Below, in pieces: positions 1 through 6,051 of a stretch of DNA of 10,756 nucleotides (positions within the stretch are counted from its first letter, which is position 1; every line of letters starts with the position of its first letter). A program made the translations under genes and the position numbers. The notes under the pieces are model-generated. The model saw only the letters and a program-made list of their open reading frames with translations. It was not told the DNA's origin and made no database searches. Origin of the DNA: an uncultured Rhodospirillales bacterium (GTDB taxonomy: Bacteria; Pseudomonadota; Alphaproteobacteria; Acetobacterales; Acetobacteraceae); the NCBI GenBank assembly GCA_903844785.1, contig CAIMVB010000073.1, positions 1-10,756 on the forward strand, in the 5' to 3' direction.

Positions 1-471
1 CTGAATGATCTGCGCCACGTGATCTATAAGCCCGCCGATGCGCCCTGGCGGCGCGCGCGCAAAAACCTTGGCCTGATGCTGCGCGAAGGCTTGCTCAAGG
101 AAAACATTGATGGTGAGGCGCTGGAATGGGCCTATAAGCGCATCCTGGCGCGGCCGGAACATCGCCGCATTCTGATGGTGATTTCAGATGGCGCGCCGGT
201 GGATGACAGCACGCTTTCGGTCAATCCCGGCAATTACCTGGAACGGCATTTGCGCAAGGTGATTGGCGAGATTGAAGGCCGCGGCGCGGTGGAATTGGTT
301 GCCATCGGCATCGGCCATGATGTGACGCGCTATTACCGCCGCGCTGTGACGATTGTGGATGCCGAGGAATTGGGCGGCACCATGATGAAGAAACTCGCCG
401 AATTGTTTGATGAGGATGCGGCGGAAGCCTGGCAGCGCAGCGCTTCGGAACGTTCGTCTCTGGTGGCCTGA
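1..471 (+). CDS. cobT: Cobaltochelatase subunit CobT, C-terminal part (truncated by window edge)
   Basis: The reading frame is open from base 1, so the gene begins upstream; 156 C-terminal residues are visible. They match the von Willebrand factor A-like end of CobT, the AAA+-partner subunit of the aerobic CobNST cobaltochelatase, which inserts Co2+ into hydrogenobyrinic acid a,c-diamide in cytoplasmic cobalamin synthesis. Recognisable stretches are [48 protein letters not shown] and [14 protein letters not shown], followed by the [12 protein letters not shown] and [14 protein letters not shown] segments typical of the family's last 60 residues. The MIDAS DxSxS element expected earlier in the domain lies outside the window. 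A GTG at 19 could be mistaken for a start, but conserved CobT sequence continues upstream of it. The next gene starts 14 bp after the stop, so the two are probably cotranscribed. Confidence in the family is high. Confidence 0.95.
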   Translation: MNDLRHVIYKPADAPWRRARKNLGLMLREGLLKENIDGEALEWAYKRILARPEHRRILMVISDGAPVDDSTLSVNPGNYLERHLRKVIGEIEGRGAVELVAIGIGHDVTRYYRRAVTIVDAEELGGTMMKKLAELFDEDAAEAWQRSASERSSLVA

Positions 472-485
472 CACAGCAAGGCGAT

Positions 486-1442
486 ATGGCGCTGGAACCA
501 AGTGTTTCGCGCCGCGCCCTGCTGGCCGCGCTACTTGCCACCAGCACGAAATCTTCCAGGGCACAAAATACGGCGCAGCCTTTTGCGCTGCCCGATATTC
601 CCGGCCCGCTCCGTCCCCTAGGCGGGCTTGTCATCGCGCCAGAGGCATTGGGCGGCGGCGGTTTTTCCGGGGCGCATCTGGCGCCCGACCTGACCCTCAC
701 CCTGATCAGTGATCGCGGCCATTGGGCCGAAGCGCGGTTGCTGCTGGATGGCCTGACGCCTGTGGGCCTCGCCCCTCTCCGCCACGGGCCTTTGCGGGAT
801 GAAGCGGGCAAGCCTTTGCCACGCGGTTTCGCCGCCGATGCCGAGGCATTGGCGCGCCGGCCCGATGGCACCTGGCTGGTCGCTTTTGAACGCCGCCACC
901 GCATCCGCGCTTACCGCCAGCTGGATGGACCGGGCCTTTATGTCGCGGCACCGCCGGGGCTGAGGAATGCGCCATCCAATGGCGGGCTGGAAAGCCTGGC
1001 CGTGCTGCCCGATGGCCGGCTTTTCACCATTGCCGAGACCTTCACGCCGCCTGAGCGCCCCGATCTGCGCCATGCCTGGCTTGGCCAGCCCAGCGCCTGG
1101 ATGCCGCTTTACTGGCAGCCCTCGCCTGGCTTTCACCCAACCGATGCCGCCATCCTGCCCGATGGCAGCGCGCTGGTGCTGGAACGCCGCTTCAGCCTGC
1201 TGGGCGGTTTTGCGGCAAAGCTGATGCGCACCGCGCCCGATGCGTTGCGCACCGCACGCGAAGGCGCGGTGCTGTCTGGTGAAGTGATTCTAACCCTGAA
1301 TGACGCGCCGCTGCCTGCGGAGAATTGGGAGGGCATTGCCGTTGCGCGTTATGGCGATGAAACCCTGGTGGCGCTTATTTCGGATGACAATGAAAGCATC
1401 TTGCAGCGCAGCCTTTTGCTGCTGTTTGCGCTGCGTGGGTGA
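486..1442 (+). CDS. Esterase-like activity of phytase family protein (phytase-like domain), exported
   Basis: A 318-residue protein. The N-terminus has a Ser-Arg-Arg (residues 8-10) followed by a short Ala/Leu-rich stretch and a possible signal peptidase site near S24-R25-A26, which suggests export, possibly by the Tat route. The rest resembles the phytase-like/esterase-like beta-propeller family: an ISDRGHW segment at about 74-80, GGLESLAVLPDGRLFTIAE at about 166-184, NWEGIAV at 280-286 and LISDDNESILQRSLLLLFAL close to the end, a characteristic terminal signature of this family. The substrate is unknown; some relatives are annotated as esterases or phytases, but specificity cannot be read from sequence. 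The ATG at 486 is preceded by AAGG (479-482) at good spacing and lies 14 bp after cobT. No functional link to cobalamin synthesis is apparent. The gene ends 5 bp before a strong terminator. Confidence 0.85.
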   Translation: MALEPSVSRRALLAALLATSTKSSRAQNTAQPFALPDIPGPLRPLGGLVIAPEALGGGGFSGAHLAPDLTLTLISDRGHWAEARLLLDGLTPVGLAPLRHGPLRDEAGKPLPRGFAADAEALARRPDGTWLVAFERRHRIRAYRQLDGPGLYVAAPPGLRNAPSNGGLESLAVLPDGRLFTIAETFTPPERPDLRHAWLGQPSAWMPLYWQPSPGFHPTDAAILPDGSALVLERRFSLLGGFAAKLMRTAPDALRTAREGAVLSGEVILTLNDAPLPAENWEGIAVARYGDETLVALISDDNESILQRSLLLLFALRG

Positions 1443-1447
1443 AAAAC

Positions 1448-1483
1448 AAAACCGGCCGGATGCTGCCACCCGGCCGGTTTTTT
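1448..1483. terminator. Bidirectional Rho-independent terminator between convergent genes
   Basis: Two perfectly complementary 12-nt arms, AAAACCGGCCGG (1448-1459) and CCGGCCGGTTTT (1470-1481), enclose a 10-nt loop. On the + strand the stem runs into six T (1478-1483), serving the cobT/phytase-like transcript that stops at 1442. On the - strand the stem is followed by TTTT, G, TTTTT, serving rne, whose stop is at 1508-1510. This is the clearest intrinsic terminator in the window. Confidence 0.93.
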
Positions 1484-1507
1484 CATTCAATTCGGAAGCC
1501 TGCGGGT

Positions 1508-4303
1508 TTAGCCCGGCCGCTTCCACCAGCCCTGCCGCTTGGGCCGCGCCACTTCGGCCCCATCGCCCAGCACCACCGGCTGAATAGCCGGCCCGATCAC
1601 CGGTTCTGCCTTTTCAGGTGCCGGCTCAGGCGCGGGCGCCGGGGCGGGTTCGGCGGCGGCGGGCGGTGCTTCAACCACCGGGGCTTCCGGCGGAGCAACC
1701 TCGGCAGCCGGCGCCGGGGCTTCCACCACCGCTTCCGCTACCACTACCGGCTGAGGCTCAGGCGCGGGCGCGGGTTCCGCGACAGGTTCCGGTGCCGGTG
1801 CGGCGGGCGCAATGCGCCGCGCAGTCGCGGCAGCGCGTTCCGCCGCTTCCTCGGCTGCTGCCATGGCAGCAAACACATCATCAATCTGCCCGGCGAAGGG
1901 GTCTGCCGGGGTCGGGCCGGTATAGCGCGGCGCGGGGGCTTCTTCGGCCAACTCCGGCGCGGCATCCTCAGCCCGGCGCTCACGCGGGCCATCCTCACGC
2001 CGGCGGCGGCCACCACGGCGGCCACGGCGGCGCGGGCGATCTTCACCCTCGGCGGCGCCTTCAGCGGTTTGGGCTTCTTCCTCACCAGCAGGCGCTGCGC
2101 CTTCCGGCATCTCGCCCGCTTCCGGCGCGGCTTCGGCACCTTCTTCGGCGTCGCCATCCGCATCATCCGCGCCACCCTCGGCGCCCTGCGGCCCACCTTC
2201 ACGGCGGCCACCACGGCGGCGGCGACGACGACGACGGCGACGTTCACCTTCCTCAGCGGTTTCCTCACGCGCTTCGGCACGCGGGCTATCTGCTTCCTCT
2301 TCCTCAATCTCCGGCGCGATGTCTTCGACTTCCGGCGCGTAATCCATGCGCAGCGCAGAAGGCGCGGCACTTGGCGCCATGGGTTCAGCGGCGCGCAGGC
2401 GTTCAATGCGCAGCGCCGGGCCGCTCAATTTCTCATCCGGTTGGAACAGCACACTCATGCCAAAGCGCGCTTCAATTTCCGAAAGCCGGTCGCGCTTGCG
2501 GTTCAGCAGCCATAGCGCAACATCCATCGCCACATGCACGGCAATTTCGGCGGCGCGGCGCTTGGCACCTTCTTCTTCAACCGCGCGCAGCACTTGCAGC
2601 GCGCTGCTTTCCACCCCGCGCACTGTGCCACGGCCCAGGCAATGCGGACAGGTGATGAAGGTTTGTTCAGCGATGGAAGGCCGCAGGCGCTGGCGGCTCA
2701 TTTCCAAAAGGCCGAAATGGCTAATGCGGCCCACCTGGATGCGCGCGCGATCATGGCGCAGCGCTTCCTTCATGCGCCGTTCCACCATGGCGTTATTCTT
2801 GTTCGACTCCATATCGATGAAGTCGATGACAATCAGCCCGGCCAGGTCGCGCAGGCGCAATTGGCGGGCGATTTCTTCCGCCGCTTCCATATTCGTGCGC
2901 AAGGCCGTGTCTTCGATATGCCTGTCGCGCGTGGCGCGGCCCGAATTCACGTCAATCGCGACCAGCGCTTCGGTCTGGTTGATCACCACGTAACCGCCGG
3001 AACGCAACTGCACCACGGGCGAATGCATCGCATCCAATTGCTGGTCCACGTGATGGCGCGCGAAAAGCGGCGTAGTATCGCGGTGCAGGCGCACCTTATT
3101 CGCGTGGGATGGCATCAGCATGCGCATGAATTCGCGCGCCTGCTGGAAGGCGCCATCGCCTTCCACCATCACCTCATCAATATCGCGGCCATAAACATCG
3201 CGGATGGACCGCTTGATCAAATCCGCTTCTTCGTAAATCAGCGCGGGCGCGGTGGAAGCCAGCGTCCTTTCGCGGATATTGTCCCAAAGCCGCAGCAGAT
3301 ATTCGCAATCGCGCTGGATTTCCGGCTTTGGTCGTTGCGCGCCGGCGGTGCGCACAATCAACGACATGCCCTGCGGCAATTGCAGATCATCCATCACTTC
3401 GCGCAGCCGCTTGCGATCCGCGGCTGAGGTGATTTTGCGTGAAACCCCACCACCGCGCGGGGAATTCGGCATCAGCACGGAAAAGCGCCCTGCGAGCGAC
3501 ATATAAGTCGTCAGCGCCGCGCCCTTGCCGCCGCGTTCTTCCTTCACAACCTGCACCAGAATAATCTGGCGGCGGCGGATCACTTCCTGGATCTTGTAGT
3601 GGCGCATGAAGCGCGGCGGGATGCGGCGTTCGCGACGTTCTTCTTCCGTCTCGGCAGGGCCTTCACCGCCAATAGTCTCGGGCGGGGCCTGGTCTTCCTC
3701 GGCGGGCAATTCCTCAACCCGGCCAAGATCAGCTTCGGCGGCTTCATCATTGGGTGCTTCGGGTTCGGCGCTGCGGCTTTCGCTGGCGATTTCAAGCGGC
3801 TGCGCAGCAGCGGGCGCGGCTTCGGCTTCCGCGGTGGGTGCCGATGCTTCTACAGGCGCGGCATCATCGGCTGCGTCAGCCAGCCCAGCATCACCCTGCG
3901 GCGCTTCGCCTTGGGCGTCTTCCCCTGGCTGCCAAGCATCATTGCTTTCGCCATTCCAGGCAGCGCGATCCATCGCACTTTCCGGTGGCAGGTCGGCCTC
4001 ATCTTCTGCGCGGGCTTCTGCCTCCTGCATTTCCAGCAGGCGCTGCCGATCCGCCACGGGGATTTGGTAGTAATCCGGGTGGATTTCGCCAAAGGCCAGG
4101 AAGCCGTGGCGATTGCCACCATATTCCACAAAGGCCGCTTGCAGGCTGGGTTCTACCCGTACCACTTTGGCTAGGTAGATATTGCCCTTCAGTGCGCGGC
4201 GTTGCGCCGTTTCAAGATCAAATTCGTCGAGGCGATTGCCATCCATCACCACAACCCGGGTTTCCTCGGGGTGGGATGCATCTATCAGCATACGCTTGGT
4301 CAT
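1508..4303 (-). CDS. rne: Ribonuclease E (Rne/Rng family)
   Basis: A 931-residue endoribonuclease of mRNA decay and rRNA/tRNA processing. The catalytic half follows the RNase E plan: RNase H-like start, S1 domain from about 36 split by an acidic insert (about 91-228), 5' sensor with VRTAG (R318, T319), and DNase I-like domain with the metal-binding aspartates D451 (in DVNSG) and D494 (in DFIDM). The Zn-link CPHCLGRG has C552 and C555. Offsets from E. coli D303, D346, C404 and C407 are a constant 148, so the core is intact. The C-terminal third (from about 677) is low complexity: Arg-rich/acidic stretches including ten consecutive Arg (688-697), then a Pro/Ala/Glu region, ending in RPKRQGWWKRPG, which resembles a PNPase-docking peptide. 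The chosen ATG (4301-4303) begins MTKRMLIDA, with GGAG at 4314-4317 on the minus strand, 10 nt upstream. The frame stays open to 4504, but those 67 residues look non-homologous. Confidence 0.96.
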   Translation of the reverse strand: MTKRMLIDASHPEETRVVVMDGNRLDEFDLETAQRRALKGNIYLAKVVRVEPSLQAAFVEYGGNRHGFLAFGEIHPDYYQIPVADRQRLLEMQEAEARAEDEADLPPESAMDRAAWNGESNDAWQPGEDAQGEAPQGDAGLADAADDAAPVEASAPTAEAEAAPAAAQPLEIASESRSAEPEAPNDEAAEADLGRVEELPAEEDQAPPETIGGEGPAETEEERRERRIPPRFMRHYKIQEVIRRRQIILVQVVKEERGGKGAALTTYMSLAGRFSVLMPNSPRGGGVSRKITSAADRKRLREVMDDLQLPQGMSLIVRTAGAQRPKPEIQRDCEYLLRLWDNIRERTLASTAPALIYEEADLIKRSIRDVYGRDIDEVMVEGDGAFQQAREFMRMLMPSHANKVRLHRDTTPLFARHHVDQQLDAMHSPVVQLRSGGYVVINQTEALVAIDVNSGRATRDRHIEDTALRTNMEAAEEIARQLRLRDLAGLIVIDFIDMESNKNNAMVERRMKEALRHDRARIQVGRISHFGLLEMSRQRLRPSIAEQTFITCPHCLGRGTVRGVESSALQVLRAVEEEGAKRRAAEIAVHVAMDVALWLLNRKRDRLSEIEARFGMSVLFQPDEKLSGPALRIERLRAAEPMAPSAAPSALRMDYAPEVEDIAPEIEEEEADSPRAEAREETAEEGERRRRRRRRRRGGRREGGPQGAEGGADDADGDAEEGAEAAPEAGEMPEGAAPAGEEEAQTAEGAAEGEDRPRRRGRRGGRRRREDGPRERRAEDAAPELAEEAPAPRYTGPTPADPFAGQIDDVFAAMAAAEEAAERAAATARRIAPAAPAPEPVAEPAPAPEPQPVVVAEAVVEAPAPAAEVAPPEAPVVEAPPAAAEPAPAPAPEPAPEKAEPVIGPAIQPVVLGDGAEVARPKRQGWWKRPG

Positions 4304-4421
4304 GGGGTGGAGTCTCCGCGCCGGGGCGGTGCCGCGGGCGCAAATGCGTGGCAAGGCCCGAACAAGGATCGAAAAGCAGCGTGGCGTGCATTGGCATGCG
4401 ACGGCTAAACCCTCATTCGGT

Positions 4422-4512
4422 GGGACCGGCGCCTTTGTGGCGCAGCGGTCCCAGGGTGGGCGCACCTGGATCCTGCCCCGGGAACCCTTGGACCATCGTG
4501 GCAACGAAGGTC
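4422..4512 (-). promoter_or_regulatory. Hairpin cluster in the presumed rne 5' leader
   Basis: Read on the rne strand, three hairpins follow one another about 120-210 nt upstream of the rne ATG. The most distal (4512-4491) pairs GACC with GGTC and CGT with ACG, with a 4-nt apical loop. The second (4469-4451) is a 7-bp stem with one bulge and loop CGCC. The third (4452-4422) is the strongest: 12 bp in two perfect blocks (GGGACCG/CGGTCCC and GCGCC/GGCGC), a 2-nt CT bulge and an ACAAA loop. The second and third share two bases, so they compete slightly. In E. coli the rne 5'UTR forms hairpins through which RNase E represses its own synthesis; a similar role here is inference. No T-run follows, so these are not terminators. 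Whether transcription starts far enough upstream to include them is unknown. Confidence 0.4.
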
Positions 4513-4807
4513 ACAGGCGCAGGCGGGACGGCGGGCGCGACGGGGGCCATGGCCATAGGGCTTTGACTTTCGCGCGCCTCGGGCCGCGCCGGCGAGAAGG
4601 AAGGGCCGCTCCCCGGCGAAATCACAAAGCCAACGCCAAGGGCGTGGCTCCAGGCCGGGGGGCTGAACATCATGGGGCGCGATGCCCCTTGGGGGCTCCA
4701 TGCGCCAGGCGATGCCGCCGGAATTCTCGCCCGCAGCGGATGCCGCCGGGGCAGGTCACCTTAGTCCCCTGCTGCCCTGGCCACAAGGGCAAGAAGGCGT
4801 GATTCGG

Positions 4808-4836
4808 ATGACAGGGGTGGAAAGCGCCGGTATGAG
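4808..4836 (+). promoter_or_regulatory. Candidate sigma-70-type promoter for the amidase gene
   Basis: ATGACA (4808-4813, five of six matches to TTGACA) is separated by exactly 17 bp from TATGAG (4831-4836, four of six matches to TATAAT). Transcription would begin near 4843 and give a leader of about 33 nt before the ATG at 4876. The spacing and position are right, but it was found by eye in GC-rich sequence and other sites are possible. Confidence 0.4.
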
Positions 4837-4875
4837 GAGCAGGCGCTTGGATGCGATGGGGGAATTGGCGCGGGG

Positions 4876-5994
4876 ATGTTGGTTGGGCGCCGGCATATTT
4901 TAGGGTTGAGCTTGGGGGCGCTGGGCAGTGCTCAGCCTGCCTTGGCCGCGTCTGTCGGCATGGCCGGCCTGACCACCGAAGGCCGCGCAGCGCGGCTTTC
5001 TCTGATGCTGGAAGGCCCGCTCTCCTGGCATTGGCGCGCCTTGGCTGCACCCCAGCGCTTGGTGCTTGCCCTGCCAAGCGTGGCTTGGCAGGGCCCGGCG
5101 CGGCTTGGCCCGGCGGGGCCGGTCTCCGCCGGGCGCTTTGATCCCGCCGCTGCCGAGTTGGTTCTGAACCTTGCCCGCCCCGCCTTGCCGCGCCGCCTGC
5201 CCGGACCGCCAGGTCGGCCTATGGTGGAAATCGCCCCTGCCAGTACTGAAGCCTTCGCCGCCGCCACACGCCGGGAAGGGCCGCTGGCGCAAGGCAGCGC
5301 GCCGGCCCTGCCGCTGGTGGTGATTGACCCCGGCCATGGCGGCCATGACCCAGGCGCCATTGGCCGGCGCGGCACGGAAGAAAAACGCCTGACCCTCACC
5401 GCCGCCCAGGCGTTGCGCCGCAAATTGCAGGAAGGCGGCAAATGCCGCGTGGTACTGACCCGCGAACGGGATGAATTCATTTCGCTTGCGGATCGCGTGG
5501 CCTTTGCCCGCACGCGGGAAGCCGCCTTGCTGATCTCGCTCCATGCCGATTCCGCCCCCGGCGCCAAGGGCGCCAGCGTCTATACCCTGGCTGAGACCGC
5601 GAGCGACCCGCTTTCCGAAGCGCTGGCGCGGCGCGAAAACAATGCGGATCTGGCCGGGGGGCTTAGCCTACCCTCCGTCCCGCCCGAGGTGCAGGCCATT
5701 CTGCTCAGCCTCATGCGCCAGGAAACCCGCGGCGATGCGGCCCGCTTCGCCGGCGCGGCGGTGCGGGAATTGACCCGCACGGTTGCCATCCTGCCCAAAC
5801 CCCGGCGGGAAGCTGACTTTATTGTGCTGAAAGCGCCGGAAGTGCCCTCGGTGCTCGTGGAGATGGGCTTCCTCTCCGACCCGGGGGATGAGGCCGCGCT
5901 GCGCAAACCCGAACACCGCGCCCTTATAGCCGCCAGCCTGGCCCGCGCGGTGGAAGCATGGCTGACCTCCAGCCGCGCCATAGCTCATGGTTGA
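4876..5994 (+). CDS. amiC: N-acetylmuramoyl-L-alanine amidase, AmiC/AmiB type (Amidase_3)
   Basis: A 372-residue periplasmic zinc amidase that cleaves the bond between N-acetylmuramic acid and the stem peptide, for daughter-cell separation. Residues 1-24 are a Tat-like signal (GRRHILGL, then a hydrophobic stretch ending PALA). Residues about 30-110 look like a weak beta-rich AMIN domain, for envelope localisation. The Amidase_3 domain (about 145-368) starts VVIDPGHGGHDPGA. Zinc ligands are H154, E169 (in TEEKRLTL) and H223 (in LISLHADSA); the catalytic glutamate is E329 in VEMGFLSDP. Between these, ENNADLAGG (254-262) and a helical stretch (about 271-299) match the active-site-blocking insert of AmiB/AmiC enzymes, suggesting activation by an EnvC/LytM-type factor. 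Start ATG 4876 has only a weak GGGG just upstream, but the signal peptide fits it. It precedes the PBP1A gene by 57 bp, probably one operon. AmiC rather than AmiA or AmiB is a family-level name. Confidence 0.92.
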   Translation: MLVGRRHILGLSLGALGSAQPALAASVGMAGLTTEGRAARLSLMLEGPLSWHWRALAAPQRLVLALPSVAWQGPARLGPAGPVSAGRFDPAAAELVLNLARPALPRRLPGPPGRPMVEIAPASTEAFAAATRREGPLAQGSAPALPLVVIDPGHGGHDPGAIGRRGTEEKRLTLTAAQALRRKLQEGGKCRVVLTRERDEFISLADRVAFARTREAALLISLHADSAPGAKGASVYTLAETASDPLSEALARRENNADLAGGLSLPSVPPEVQAILLSLMRQETRGDAARFAGAAVRELTRTVAILPKPRREADFIVLKAPEVPSVLVEMGFLSDPGDEAALRKPEHRALIAASLARAVEAWLTSSRAIAHG

Positions 5995-6051
5995 AAAACC
6001 CGCTCTTGTGATGTCGCTCTTTGCGCTGGAAACGTGTATCGGGCGTCAATC

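Larger units (their letters stand above)
4304..4875. other. Divergent intergenic region between rne and the amidase gene
   Basis: 572 bp with no gene I can support. It must hold the promoters for leftward rne and rightward amidase. A plausible rightward promoter lies at 4808-4836. No convincing leftward -35/-10 pair was found. Many inverted repeats are present. The strongest are at 4422-4452, 4451-4469 and 4491-4512 (listed separately), 4629-4648 (8 bp with one bulged A, loop AAG) and 4674-4688 (GGGGC, GCGAT, GCCCC). A minus-strand open frame at 4413-4673 (86 codons, Pro/Ala rich) and a plus-strand frame at 4682-4903 resemble no family I know and are probably chance frames in GC-rich DNA. Confidence 0.6.

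Noticed and set aside
1439..2515. Plus-strand 358-codon open frame opposite the rne 3' end
   Set aside because: It mirrors the repetitive Arg/Ala/Pro/Glu codons of the RNase E tail, has low-complexity Arg/Phe/Ala composition, and overlaps both the terminator and a well-supported gene.
4304..4504. N-terminal extension of RNase E to an ATG at 4504 (67 extra residues)
   Set aside because: The extension looks like translated non-coding sequence, overlaps the hairpins, and RNase E similarity begins at MTKRMLIDA, which has a good GGAG ribosome site.
4413..4673. Minus-strand 86-codon frame upstream of rne as a small gene
   Set aside because: Codon choice is not absurd, but there is no recognisable domain, signal or clear ribosome site, and it coincides with the hairpin cluster; other frames here are also open.
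4682..4903. Plus-strand 73-codon frame overlapping the amidase start
   Set aside because: No family resemblance; it crosses the candidate promoter and overlaps the amidase signal peptide in another frame.
6034..6051. GTG start for PBP1A at 6034
   Set aside because: The GGAA in front is too close to the GTG, and ATG 6052 gives a normal cytoplasmic tail. The choice is not certain.
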